The notes beneath the pieces were generated by a model that was not told the origin of the DNA, searched no databases, and was given only the letters and a program-made list of their open reading frames with translations. A stretch of 64,000 nt of DNA from Mariprofundus erugo (GTDB taxonomy: Bacteria; Pseudomonadota; Zetaproteobacteria; Mariprofundales; Mariprofundaceae). Positions 1 through 7,765 of the stretch are shown here, in pieces; position 1 is the first letter of the stretch, and each line of letters opens with the position of its first letter. The translations under genes and the position numbers were made by a program. The stretch covers positions 1 to 64,000 of the forward strand of contig NZ_VBRY01000010.1 of the NCBI RefSeq assembly GCF_005818865.1. The letters are read 5' to 3'.

Positions 1-173
1 TGCGTAAAATCACCAAGAACCGGGGCTCATTTCCAAGCGATGATGCATTGACCAAGCTCTTCTATCTGGCGCTGAGAAACATCAGCAAGAAATGGACGAT
101 GCCAATCCGGGATTGGAAATCGGCACTAAACCGCTTTAGCATTCAATTTGACGACAGAATGCCAAGGCATTGA
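1..173 (+). CDS. IS256-family transposase, C-terminal end (cut by window edge)
   Basis: The frame entered at base 3 gives 56 residues ending in a TGA at 171-173. The segment has the pattern RGSFPSDDAL, LYLALRNISKKW and PIRDWKSALNRF, typical of the C-terminus of IS256-type (transposase_mut) DDE transposases. The family cuts and pastes its insertion sequence with a DDE catalytic core, which lies upstream of this window. Whether the full gene is intact cannot be seen. The short AT-rich stretch just after the stop is the likely right end of the element. Confidence 0.85.
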   Translation, partial: RKITKNRGSFPSDDALTKLFYLALRNISKKWTMPIRDWKSALNRFSIQFDDRMPRH

Positions 174-184
174 ACCAAACTCCG

Positions 185-208
185 TTTACACAAAAATTCT
201 TACACCCT
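185..208. repeat. Probable right terminal inverted repeat of the IS256-type element
   Basis: About ten bases after the transposase stop lies TTTACACAAAAATTCTTACA, resembling the terminal repeats of IS256-family elements (TTTACACAAAA-type). The partner end is outside the window, so the exact boundary and target duplication cannot be confirmed. Confidence 0.45.
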
Positions 209-255
209 CGACTTGTCTGGTCTTTTGATACACTTATCGGAGCTAATGTTTGAAA

Positions 256-420
256 ATGCAGCTAAATAGTATTTCCCCCAAAATAGTGATTGCGACAGGG
301 GTCGTATGCATGCTGCTTGGTGCTTATATGTATAAATTGCTGGTTGGCCAGACAATGTGGGGGATTCTGCTAATGCTGGCGGGGGGGCAAATATGTCGTA
401 TCGGTTGGGAAAATTCATGA
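256..420 (+). CDS. Small two-helix membrane protein (54 aa), unknown function
   Basis: An ATG at 256 opens a 54-residue frame with two hydrophobic stretches, about residues 9-28 and 33-45. A GGAG at 239-242 is a possible but distant ribosome binding site (13 nt). Its stop codon overlaps the ATG of the next small membrane gene (ATGA at 417-420), which suggests translational coupling and supports both as real genes. No family is recognised. The pair lies directly beside an IS256 end and could be accessory cargo or a remnant of a larger gene. Confidence 0.5.
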   Translation: MQLNSISPKIVIATGVVCMLLGAYMYKLLVGQTMWGILLMLAGGQICRIGWENS

Positions 421-638
421 CTTTATCTGAAAAGAAATCGCTGTATCGGAGCATATTTGGCGTTGTGTTAATTTTAATAGCCTTTTATTTATTAACCAGT
501 GTTGTGTTTATGTGTCATGAAAATGGCCTGTGTATTCCTCTGGTTGGCGGCACAGGTTTTGTCCTTATGCTTACTGGCATCAAACTGGTGTTTTCTTACT
601 TGGAGTATTTAGAAGGCCAAGACCCTACTAGGCTGTAG
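417..638 (+). CDS. Small two-helix membrane protein (73 aa), unknown function
   Basis: The ATG at 417 overlaps the stop of the upstream small gene by four bases. A longer in-frame start exists at 393, but the overlap argues for 417. After a charged start (MTLSEKKSLYRS) come two hydrophobic segments, roughly residues 13-33 and 40-62, with a short loop containing two cysteines. It ends in an acidic cytoplasmic-type tail. No homologous family is recognised; the layout is that of a small inner-membrane protein acting with its upstream partner. Confidence 0.5.
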   Translation: MTLSEKKSLYRSIFGVVLILIAFYLLTSVVFMCHENGLCIPLVGGTGFVLMLTGIKLVFSYLEYLEGQDPTRL

Positions 639-1137
639 TGCTGCCCGCCTACCATTCAAGCCGGGTCCACGCATATATCGTCAAAAAGGTCCGGCCTGAT
701 GTATGCTGATGCCCTGGTTGGCCACAGCAGGTAGCTTCGTCGCTTTTTTGATCGTGCCTCCTGAATGATTTCAGTCCTGAATGTACTCTTCGGCACGCAT
801 CTTTTTTTGGTCGTACCTTTCATCTTTACGCTCTTTCATGCGCGCCATAAGCGAAGCATCCATGCTACCAGACGTTGAACGCTATTTATAAAAATGTCGG
901 ACTGCTTATACCAATGTTCAGGGTATAGCTCAGGCAAGGGAATGCACCTTCAGCTTGCATGTGAAAATGCCGGAATTTGACAGTCGCTGAATTTCAATCG
1001 CTCCATTTGAATCTGCTGCGTAAGTTTTACGAGAATGTGATGTGCTATTTGCTGGCGGCATGATGAAAGCATGGCCGGTGAAAGGTCTGTATGGGGGAGT
1101 CGATGCGTCACGAGTGCAATTAGGATGCGGGCTTAAT
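639..1137. other. Gene-free stretch of about 500 bases
   Basis: No convincing gene lies between the small membrane pair and marR. A 30-residue charged reading frame on the minus strand (771-863) was seen but has no good ribosome binding site. The right part should hold the promoter of the marR-emrAB operon. Confidence 0.5.
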
Positions 1138-1151
1138 ATAAGCTTGCTTAT
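1138..1151. promoter_or_regulatory. Candidate MarR operator
   Basis: A perfect inverted repeat ATAAGC-TT-GCTTAT, extending imperfectly to AAT/ATT on both sides, lies 27 bases before the marR start. MarR-family repressors usually bind AT-rich palindromes of this size that overlap their own promoter, so autoregulation is the natural reading. This is inference from position and symmetry only. Confidence 0.5.
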
Positions 1152-1177
1152 GATTGTTTGGGCATGAGTATGGCGCC

Positions 1178-1672
1178 ATGCCCCATGATCCCTATGCCCG
1201 AACATTTGGTTTTTTATTGCATGACGTGGCTCGTCTGCTGCGTCGGCGCTTTGATCGCCGTGCCGGTACACTCGGTTTGACGCGGGCGCAGTGGTCGGTG
1301 TTATTCCATATACACCGTAATGAGGGCGTGACGCAATCCTGTCTGGCCCAATTGATGGAGCTGCAACCGATTACCCTGGCGCGACTGGTGGATCGGCTTG
1401 AGCAGGATGAGTGGGCCGAGCGCCGTGCTCATCCTACCGATCGGCGAGCTAAATGCCTTTATTTGAAGGAGAAAGCCATGCCGGTGCTTGAGCAGATGCA
1501 GACGATTTCTGCCGGTATCCGGGCCGAGGCCATGCATGGGCTTTCACCGGAAGCATGCGATGCACTGCTCGATGCGCTGCTGCATATCAAGGGCAATCTG
1601 CTGTCGCTTGAAGGGGCAGAGCGTGATCAGGACGGGGCGGCATGTCCGAAATCAATGATACCAGGGGAGTGA
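1178..1672 (+). CDS. MarR-family transcriptional regulator
   Basis: A 164-residue winged-helix repressor. The DNA-binding core is visible as LTRAQWSVLFHIHRNEG, then SCLAQLMELQPITLARLVDRLE (recognition helix, about residues 54-75) and the wing HPTDRRAK. MarR proteins normally bind phenolic or drug-like ligands and then release the promoter of an adjacent efflux operon. The first ATG giving a normal MarR N-terminus is at 1178; an upstream TTG at 1154 is less likely. Its stop overlaps the start of the adaptor gene (TGATG at 1670-1674), so all three genes should form one operon controlled by this protein. Confidence 0.88.
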   Translation: MPHDPYARTFGFLLHDVARLLRRRFDRRAGTLGLTRAQWSVLFHIHRNEGVTQSCLAQLMELQPITLARLVDRLEQDEWAERRAHPTDRRAKCLYLKEKAMPVLEQMQTISAGIRAEAMHGLSPEACDALLDALLHIKGNLLSLEGAERDQDGAACPKSMIPGE

Positions 1673-2697
1673 TGACTTCGATGAAGCGGATTGTGTTGCT
1701 GTTTATGATACCACTGCTGGCCACTGCGATTGCCGTATGGTTTTATCTGCAGAGCAGTCGTTATGTCAGCACCGATGATGCGTATGTTCGGGCCGACAGG
1801 CTTTATGTCGCTGCGGAGGTGAGTGGACGCATCAGCTCATTGCCGGTGCATGAGCACCAGCAGGTGCATGCCGGCGATCTTCTTTTCACCATTGATGAGC
1901 AGCCATACCGTTTGGCGCTGGATGCAGCTGAGGCCAATCTCGCACAGGTTGCCAATGATATTGAGGTGCTTAAAGCCTCATACCGGCAAAAACAGGCATT
2001 GATTGCCCAGGCAGCTGATGATGTCAGCTATTTTCAGCGGGCCTATGAGCGCGCACGCAAATTTGCCCGTAGCGGTGCCTCTTCCGAAACAGCACTCGAT
2101 GATGCGCAGCACCGCCTTGATGGCGCCCGTTTGCGTCAGCAGGTTGTGCAGCGTGAGCTGGACCAGTTGATGGTACAGATGGGAGCCCCGGATCGCCCGG
2201 TTGAGAGCTATTTCCGTTATCGCAAGGCAAAGGCGGATCGGGATCGGGCTGCACTTGAATTGCAGCACACGCGGGTATACGCCGGTTGTGATGGCGTCAT
2301 CGGGCCGCTGAATGTGGTGGATGGAGATTATGTGCAGGCGGGTAAATCGCTGTTTGCTGTGGTCTCTGCCGATTACTATATCGTGGCCCACCTGAAAGAG
2401 ACGGCACTGACCCATGTACAGGCAGGGCAGTTGGCGGAGCTCCGTATCGATACCTATCCGGACAGAATTTTTCAGGGGAGGGTCGAGAGTATCAGTCCGG
2501 CAACAGGGGCTGAATTCAGTCTTCTTCCGGCAGAAAACAGCTCCGGTAACTGGGTGAAAGTGGTGCAGCGGGTCACGGTAAGGCTTGCTTTTGACAAGAG
2601 TGAAAAGCTGCCTGCACTTCGCAGTGGTTTGAGTGTGGATGCCCGCATTTTTATTGCACCGGTTGCTGATGCCTTGTCGGCGTCAGGCAGTCACTGA
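1672..2697 (+). CDS. EmrA/HlyD-type membrane fusion protein of a drug efflux pump
   Basis: A 341-residue periplasmic adaptor with one N-terminal membrane anchor (about residues 5-23). The STDDAYVRAD motif that opens EmrA-type proteins follows, then a biotinyl-lipoyl-like half, a long alpha-helical hairpin (about 90-195) and the second lipoyl/beta-barrel half (HTRVYAGCDGVIG). EmrA proteins link an inner-membrane DHA2 pump to an outer-membrane channel. The ATG at 1672 overlaps the marR stop and has GGGGAG upstream. The EmrB-type pump starts 22 bases downstream. Substrate is unknown. Confidence 0.88.
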   Translation: MTSMKRIVLLFMIPLLATAIAVWFYLQSSRYVSTDDAYVRADRLYVAAEVSGRISSLPVHEHQQVHAGDLLFTIDEQPYRLALDAAEANLAQVANDIEVLKASYRQKQALIAQAADDVSYFQRAYERARKFARSGASSETALDDAQHRLDGARLRQQVVQRELDQLMVQMGAPDRPVESYFRYRKAKADRDRAALELQHTRVYAGCDGVIGPLNVVDGDYVQAGKSLFAVVSADYYIVAHLKETALTHVQAGQLAELRIDTYPDRIFQGRVESISPATGAEFSLLPAENSSGNWVKVVQRVTVRLAFDKSEKLPALRSGLSVDARIFIAPVADALSASGSH

Positions 2698-2719
2698 CCG
2701 CTTGTAGCCGGACAGCGAC

Positions 2720-4231
2720 ATGGCAGATCATGGCGAGTCCAGGGTTGCGCATCCGGGCCTGATTACCTTTTCGGTGATGCTGGCCACGGTGATGCAGGTG
2801 CTGGACACCACGATTGTGAATGTTGCCCTGCCTCACATGCAGGGTGCTCTCAGTGCAACGCAGGATCAGATCGCCTGGTTGCTGACCTCCTATATCGTGG
2901 CGACAGCGATTGCCACACCGCTGACCGGATGGGCCAGCGGTCGGCTGGGGCGCAAGCGGGTATTTATGTGGTCGGTGGCAGTCTTTACGCTGATGTCACT
3001 GTTCTGCGGTATTGCAGGCTCGCTGAGCGAGATGGTGCTTTTCCGTGTTCTACAGGGGATTGCCGGGGCGGCGCTTGTGCCACTGTCACAGTCGATTTTA
3101 CTGGATGCCTATCCGCGCGAAAAGCATGGCAGTGCGATGGCTCTCTGGGGTGTCGGTATTATGATTGGCCCGATTCTCGGGCCGACGCTGGGTGGTTACC
3201 TGACTGAATATGCCAACTGGCGCTGGGTCTTTTTTATCAATCTTCCGGTCGGTGTGCTTGCATGGGTTATGATCGGTTCATTTGTATCTGAGACCCGTCG
3301 CCATCGGGATATTCCGTTTGATATGATCGGCTTCGCCTTCCTCAGTCTCGGTATAGGTGCATTGCAACTGATGCTTGATCGCGGGGAGCGGCTGGACTGG
3401 TTTGATTCCGGTGAGATTGTTGTCGAAGCAGCACTTGCTCTGCTGGGATTTTATATTTTTACCGCTCATGCGGCCACCACTCAGCATCCGTTTTTGAGCC
3501 TGAGGCTGCTGGCTGACCGCAACTATGCCACTTCACTGCTGTTTATTTTTATTGTCGGGATCATTCTTTTTGCGACGCTGGCGCTGATGCCCCCCTTTAT
3601 GGAGCAGCTGTTGGGGTATCCGGTGTTGATGACCGGTTTGCTGCTGGCTCCACGCGGACTTGGTACCATGATTTCGATGATGGTGGTGGGGCGGCTGATG
3701 GCCCGTATCGATCCGCGCTGGATTATCATCACCGGTTTTCTGCTGACGGCCGAATCGTTGTGGGAGATGAGCGGCTTTAACCTCGATGTCAGTGACTGGG
3801 ACCTTGTGCGCACGGGGATTGTGCAGGGGCTTGGGCTTGGGGCGATTTTTGTGCCGCTCAGTGCTATTGCCTATGCCACCCTCGAACCGGAATATCGTAA
3901 TGAGGCAGCATCGGTGTTCAGTCTGTTGCGTAATCTGGGCAGCAGTGTCGGTATCTCCATCATGGTCGCCCAGATCTCGCGCAGCATGCAGGAAAATCAT
4001 CTGACGATTGCTGAATCGATCAACCCGTTCAATCCATGGTTCTGGCAGCAAGGCATGCAACCGGTGCTGGACCCGGCCAGTCAGAGTGGGCTGGCGGTGC
4101 TCAATGCCATGGTGGTACGGCAGGCAGGCTTGATTGCCTATACCAATGATTTTGTAGTGATGATGTGGCTGGCGCTTCTGACTGCGCCGCTGGTGCTGAT
4201 GCTGAAGGGACGCCCGGCTGGCGGTAAGTAG
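2720..4231 (+). CDS. EmrB/QacA-family (DHA2) MFS drug transporter
   Basis: A 503-residue protein with the 14-helix layout of DHA2 drug:proton antiporters. Visible signatures are MQVLDTTIVNVALPHMQ in helix 1, the loop motif GWASGRLGRKRVF, and the antiporter motif GPILGPTLGGYL in helix 5. It should expel hydrophobic compounds from the inner membrane through the EmrA-type adaptor encoded just upstream and an outer-membrane channel. The gene ends eight bases before a strong hairpin (4239-4283) that probably serves as its terminator as well as that of an oppositely directed small RNA candidate. Confidence 0.9.
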   Translation: MADHGESRVAHPGLITFSVMLATVMQVLDTTIVNVALPHMQGALSATQDQIAWLLTSYIVATAIATPLTGWASGRLGRKRVFMWSVAVFTLMSLFCGIAGSLSEMVLFRVLQGIAGAALVPLSQSILLDAYPREKHGSAMALWGVGIMIGPILGPTLGGYLTEYANWRWVFFINLPVGVLAWVMIGSFVSETRRHRDIPFDMIGFAFLSLGIGALQLMLDRGERLDWFDSGEIVVEAALALLGFYIFTAHAATTQHPFLSLRLLADRNYATSLLFIFIVGIILFATLALMPPFMEQLLGYPVLMTGLLLAPRGLGTMISMMVVGRLMARIDPRWIIITGFLLTAESLWEMSGFNLDVSDWDLVRTGIVQGLGLGAIFVPLSAIAYATLEPEYRNEAASVFSLLRNLGSSVGISIMVAQISRSMQENHLTIAESINPFNPWFWQQGMQPVLDPASQSGLAVLNAMVVRQAGLIAYTNDFVVMMWLALLTAPLVLMLKGRPAGGK

Positions 4232-4236
4232 AGAAG

Positions 4237-4317
4237 AAAAAAGCAGGCGCCTTCAGGGAGGAGGGAGGAAGGCGCCTGCTTTTGCTCCCGTCTGCTTTCG
4301 GAAGCTTCTTTCTGCTA
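4237..4317 (-). ncRNA. Candidate sigma-54-dependent small RNA A with anti-Shine-Dalgarno loop
   Basis: On the minus strand, a sigma-54 promoter (4328-4343) predicts a transcript starting near 4317. It would run about 80 nt into a perfect 15-bp hairpin (arms 4239-4253 and 4269-4283) followed by six uridines. The 15-base loop is CCUCCCUCCUCCCUG, fully complementary to Shine-Dalgarno sequences. A smaller GCUU/AAGC hairpin precedes it. A second locus at 56717-56801 has the same promoter, spacing, terminator architecture and CU-rich loop, which is the strongest support. No open reading frame is present. The hairpin also lies directly after the emrB-like stop and may end that mRNA too. Confidence 0.65.
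4239..4283. terminator. Bidirectional intrinsic terminator
   Basis: A perfect 15-bp stem with AAAA/TTTT flanks and a 15-base purine-rich (plus) or pyrimidine-rich (minus) loop. It ends the emrB-type operon on the plus strand and the small RNA candidate on the minus strand. Confidence 0.85.
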
Positions 4318-4327
4318 TATGGATATA

Positions 4328-4343
4328 AGCAATGGGTGTGCCA
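4328..4343 (-). promoter_or_regulatory. Sigma-54 (RpoN) promoter
   Basis: Minus-strand TGGCACACCCATTGCT, preceded by a run of T. The -24 GG and -12 GC are separated by exactly ten bases and match the TGGCAC-N5-TTGCW consensus. Such promoters need an AAA+ enhancer-binding activator; no clear upstream activator palindrome was recognised. The predicted start is about base 4317. Confidence 0.75.
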
Positions 4344-4437
4344 AAAAAAGGTCTGGCGCAGGATGGTGTGTGTTCCTTCGTTGCTGCCGCCCTGTACGGA
4401 GAGGCGCAATGATTCAGGATTGCCTTGTTTTTCTATG

Positions 4438-4600
4438 GAGATGCTGATTGATAGCTCTGGCAAAAACAGCCCGCAAAGGAAAAAACGTGACAAAGTGGCA
4501 GGAAGCCGATTGGACGGCCAACGGCCGCCGCAGGGCGAGGGCATGATGTCCGAGTCATTTTAACTTTGCTTACAAATCAGATGCTTGCGTGTCTGATTTG
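4438..4600. repeat. Composite palindromic repeat, copy 1 (about 160 bp)
   Basis: Nearly the same sequence recurs at 14988-15154. Shared parts are an initial GATGCTGATT hairpin module, a GCAAAG...CTTTGC outer inverted repeat, a conserved core (GGCAGGAAGCCGATTGGACG, then GGGCATGATG) and a closing CAAATCAGA/TCTGATTTG hairpin (4573-4600). No protein is encoded. It looks like a non-autonomous, MITE-like element or a repeated structured RNA. Confidence 0.75.
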
Positions 4601-4638
4601 ACTCGCTGCATCCTGCCGCTCACCGGGCTGAAAGGCTG

Positions 4639-4666
4639 CCCAATCCGGCTATCCTGCCGGATTGGG
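4639..4666. repeat. CAATCCGGC/GCCGGATTG hairpin module
   Basis: Perfect 11-bp inverted repeat with a six-base loop (CCCAATCCGGC, loop TATCCT, GCCGGATTGGG). The same module recurs at 14901-14940 and 28319-28342, with a broken copy near 46262. It is followed by the family's CCATGG and GGAAGCACTGA segments. Confidence 0.7.
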
Positions 4667-4823
4667 GTGGCCGTCCATGGCCCGCACGGAAGCACTGACA
4701 CTTCAGCGTGTCCCAATTTATGCCGGAGATCTCTCCTGTTCACACGAGGTCATAGCATGATTTGCTTGATATCCGGGGATGTGGCGGTGTCATGCTGTCG
4801 GCTATCCATCGACTGCCTGTCGT

Positions 4824-6008
4824 TTAATCGTTGTATGCCTGTAATATCGGCATTTCGTCCTGTTGTTCTGTGCCGGTAGATGTGCGGGTAAGCAGTGGGT
4901 TGTCGCTTACCTTGATGCGGGTAAGTGCGCGCAGGGGGATTTGCAATACCATGCCGGGTTTGATGTCACGATTCATGTTCGGGTTGGTCCGCTTCAGTTC
5001 GTTGACGGACACCTGATAGTGCCTGCTGATATCGCGGATGGTTTCACCCTGGCCGACGCGAATGGTCAGATGATCGGCGGAATCCTGCACCATGGCCTGG
5101 CGCAGGCGATCGATGCGTTTCTGGCTGATGCGCAGTGATATGGTTGCCGGACTGTTTTGAAAGTACTGCATTTTTCCCAGTTTCGGATTAAGCAGGAAGA
5201 GCTGGTTTTTTGGCAAGGCGACGACTGTGTGAAGGCGCTCAAGATCAACAGGGGTTTGAACCTCGATGGTTTCTGTCGGATACGGGGCGGGAAAGTTGAT
5301 GCGCCCCTCCTGTTGCAAGGCGATCAAACCGAGAATATGGCGTATATAGGTTTTGGTGACAGGCGGCAGGGGGAGTCTTTTCAGGCCATCGCCATCATGC
5401 CACGGGCGACGCTGGAGCCGTCTCTGCACAGCGTTGGGGCCCAGGTGATAGGCGGCAAGCGCCAGTGGCCAGCTGCCGAAACGCTGATGCTGTTTTTTCA
5501 GAAACTGTGCCGCACCGTGTGTACTGCGGCTGACATCCCGGCGCCCGTCAAACTGATGATTGCTGACAATGTGTAGGTCGGCAGCCGTTTCCGGCATCAG
5601 TTGCCACAAGCCGGTGGCCCCCACATCCGATTGCGCATAGGGATCATAACCGGACTCCACGGCCGGGATAAGCTGCAGCTCAAGCGGGGCATCCGCCTGA
5701 CTCAGTGCCTCAAGCACGGTCTGTCGCACATAGCGGGAACGTTTGGCAATGCCGGGCCAGCGCGGCTGGTAGGCACGCAGTGCTTCGGCCTTTACCGCGC
5801 TCAGCTCTTCTGCGGATAAGCCGGCAAGCAATGGCGTGGCTGGTGCAGCCGGTACTGCGGCAGCCTGTTCATGATCGGTAGCGGTGTGATGTGAAAACAG
5901 TGAAGGGATGTCTGTATGAAGAAGGGAGCAGCCATTCAGCAGGCTCAGCAACATGACAACCATGAGAAGGCTGTGGCGTGGTATGGTGGGGGTGGGGGTG
6001 GGGTGCAT
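4824..6008 (-). CDS. Lipoprotein lytic transglycosylase with LysM domain (MltD-like)
   Basis: The 394-residue product starts with a signal peptide ending in the lipobox LLNGC, so Cys27 should be lipidated. An SLT (goose-lysozyme-type) domain follows, with the catalytic glutamate in PAVESGYDP (Glu118) and GATGLWQLMPETA. Near the C-terminus (about 320-368) is one LysM domain that binds peptidoglycan. MltD-type enzymes cleave the glycan strand between MurNAc and GlcNAc with 1,6-anhydro ring formation. It is a single-gene unit; malQ ends about 150 bases upstream. E. coli MltD has more LysM copies, so the exact name is approximate. Confidence 0.88.
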   Translation of the reverse strand: MHPTPTPTIPRHSLLMVVMLLSLLNGCSLLHTDIPSLFSHHTATDHEQAAAVPAAPATPLLAGLSAEELSAVKAEALRAYQPRWPGIAKRSRYVRQTVLEALSQADAPLELQLIPAVESGYDPYAQSDVGATGLWQLMPETAADLHIVSNHQFDGRRDVSRSTHGAAQFLKKQHQRFGSWPLALAAYHLGPNAVQRRLQRRPWHDGDGLKRLPLPPVTKTYIRHILGLIALQQEGRINFPAPYPTETIEVQTPVDLERLHTVVALPKNQLFLLNPKLGKMQYFQNSPATISLRISQKRIDRLRQAMVQDSADHLTIRVGQGETIRDISRHYQVSVNELKRTNPNMNRDIKPGMVLQIPLRALTRIKVSDNPLLTRTSTGTEQQDEMPILQAYND

Positions 6009-6063
6009 GCGGCCAAGTATGCAGGGGCGTAAAGATCAAACTATGACAGGTGTCACGTCTTGT

Positions 6064-6103
6064 GAAGGAGAGGCTGATGGATTGCCATCCTGGCAGAAAT
6101 CAG
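6064..6103. repeat. CTGAT-TTGCC hairpin module (partial)
   Basis: GGCTGATGGATTGCCATCCT followed by GGCAGAAATCAG matches the small hairpin module that opens the composite repeats at 4438 and 14988 and stands alone at 32612 and 61793. It lies between mltD-like and malQ genes. Confidence 0.55.
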
Positions 6104-6163
6104 TTGATTGCGGGTGATTCGTTGGCAGTGAAAGAGGCCTCATTCATTGCCAACGAACCATAT

Positions 6164-7654
6164 TCACGCTGCCGTGGTAAGAGTCCGCCGATGTTTTTGA
6201 TTCAATAGCAGTGCCTTGTGCCAGCACGGAGCCTGTGGATCGGGTAGTCGCTCCAGTCGCCAGCACCAGTTACCGACGGCCGTGCCGGGGGTATTGAATT
6301 TTGCTACGCTGCCGAGCTCAAGAAGATCCTGCATCGGGATGACCGCGAGCATGGCCGGAGATTGCAGGGCTGCCTCGATCATCGCCCATGGCATGTCCTC
6401 AGCTTGTGCCTGCAGTACAAACAGGGCATGTGCTTTCGTGTGCTCATCCAGTGCGCTGAACCAGCCTGCTGTCGTATCGTTATCATGGGTGCCGGTGTAA
6501 ACCACACTGTCCTCCTCATGATTGCAGGGGAGGTAGGGGTTGCTGTTATCGCCGCCAAAGGCAAATTGCAGAATCTTCATGCCAGGAAGCGCGAAGGTCT
6601 TGCGCAGCCGATTGACCTCATCGGTGATGATGCCGAGATCTTCTGCAACCAGTCGCAGTGAGCCAAGCTCCTGTTGCAGTGTTTGCAGCAGCTGCTCACC
6701 GGGCGCCTTGCGCCACTCACCGATAATGCCATCCGTGCTTTCACCCGGAATGGCCCAGTAGGCCTCAAGGCCACGGAAATGGTCGATACGCAGGATGTCC
6801 ATGCGCTCCATCTGATGGCGTACACGTCGAACCCACCATTCGAAGTCGTTTTTCGCCATGCGATTCCAGCGATAAAGGGGGTTGCCCCAGCGTTGACCGG
6901 TGGCAGAGAAGTAGTCGGGCGGTACGCCGGCAACCTCGTTGCACAGGCCATTGTCGGTGACGGTGAAATAGCGGCGGGCTGCCCAGACATCGGCGGAGTC
7001 ATGAGCCACATAGATCGGAAGGTCGCCGAACAGCTGTACCTGACGATTTCTCGCATGGGACTGAATGGCTGACCACTGCCGCTCAAACATGAACTGCTCG
7101 AAAATTGCCTGTTTGATGCGATCCTGGTTATAGCTGCGGGCTGTTTCCAGTGAGCTGGCATCACGATCACGCAGAGGATGTGGCCACTGCCACCAGGCGC
7201 GGTTGGCGAACAGCGATTTCAGGGTGGAGAAGAGGGCGTAGTCCTCAAGCCAGCTGATGTGATGTTGCTCGAACAGTTCGACGGCTCGTCTCAGGGATTC
7301 ATCGGTTGCCACCTGTTGCCAGAACAGGTGGGAAGCCTTCGCCCGCAGTGAAGCATGGCTGGCGGCGCTATGCGGGCCGGCCAGATCTGTAATATCGAGC
7401 CAGCCATGGCTGACAAAGTCACGCAGATCGAGCAGTTCCGGGTTACCGGCAAATGAAGAGAGGGATTCGTAAGGGGAGCCATGTCCATGGGTGGGGCCCA
7501 GTGGCAGAAACTGCCAGACACTGAAGCCAGCTGCTGCAATCCTGTCGATGAATGCAAATGCCTCTTCGCCAAGAACGCCTTTGTGGAACGGGCCGGGGAG
7601 CGATGTGATATGCAGCAGAACCGCCGCCGAGCGACGACTAATCCAAGAAGACAT
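6164..7654 (-). CDS. malQ: 4-alpha-glucanotransferase (amylomaltase)
   Basis: A 496-residue GH77 enzyme, close to the usual bacterial amylomaltase length of about 500. Recognisable motifs are SLPGPFHKGVLG near the N-terminus, GDLPIYVAHDSADVW, the catalytic-region MDILRIDHFRGLEAYWAIP (nucleophile Asp), VAEDLGIIT (acid/base Glu) and YTGTHDNDTTAGWF. It transfers alpha-1,4-glucan segments between maltodextrins. The start has AAGGA eight bases upstream. It is the last gene of a leftward glgC, GH57, malQ run, so it probably processes oligosaccharides released from glycogen. Confidence 0.93.
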   Translation of the reverse strand: MSSWISRRSAAVLLHITSLPGPFHKGVLGEEAFAFIDRIAAAGFSVWQFLPLGPTHGHGSPYESLSSFAGNPELLDLRDFVSHGWLDITDLAGPHSAASHASLRAKASHLFWQQVATDESLRRAVELFEQHHISWLEDYALFSTLKSLFANRAWWQWPHPLRDRDASSLETARSYNQDRIKQAIFEQFMFERQWSAIQSHARNRQVQLFGDLPIYVAHDSADVWAARRYFTVTDNGLCNEVAGVPPDYFSATGQRWGNPLYRWNRMAKNDFEWWVRRVRHQMERMDILRIDHFRGLEAYWAIPGESTDGIIGEWRKAPGEQLLQTLQQELGSLRLVAEDLGIITDEVNRLRKTFALPGMKILQFAFGGDNSNPYLPCNHEEDSVVYTGTHDNDTTAGWFSALDEHTKAHALFVLQAQAEDMPWAMIEAALQSPAMLAVIPMQDLLELGSVAKFNTPGTAVGNWCWRLERLPDPQAPCWHKALLLNQKHRRTLTTAA

Positions 7655-7723
7655 GGGGATTTCCTTTATAAATGTTTACCGAACCCGTTGGGTGCAGATG
7701 ATGAGCGCGACGGTAGAAAGACA

Positions 7724-7751
7724 TGGCCCCGTGTATGCAAGCACGGGGCCA
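7724..7751. other. Stem-loop between the GH57 gene and malQ
   Basis: Perfect 10-bp inverted repeat TGGCCCCGTG/CACGGGGCCA with an eight-base loop. On the minus strand it follows the GH57 stop but has only a weak T-rich tail, so it may be a partial terminator or an mRNA-stabilising hairpin rather than a full stop. Confidence 0.55.
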
Positions 7752-7765
7752 AATGTTGTGTCAGT

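Noticed and set aside
771-863. 30-residue minus-strand frame rich in Lys, Arg and Glu
   Set aside because: No convincing ribosome binding site, no homologue recognised and no neighbouring context; may be a gene remnant.
4301-4563. Short reading frames through the region 4282-4563 on both strands
   Set aside because: They cross the small RNA promoter and the composite repeat, which recurs at 14988 with different reading frames, so protein coding is unlikely.
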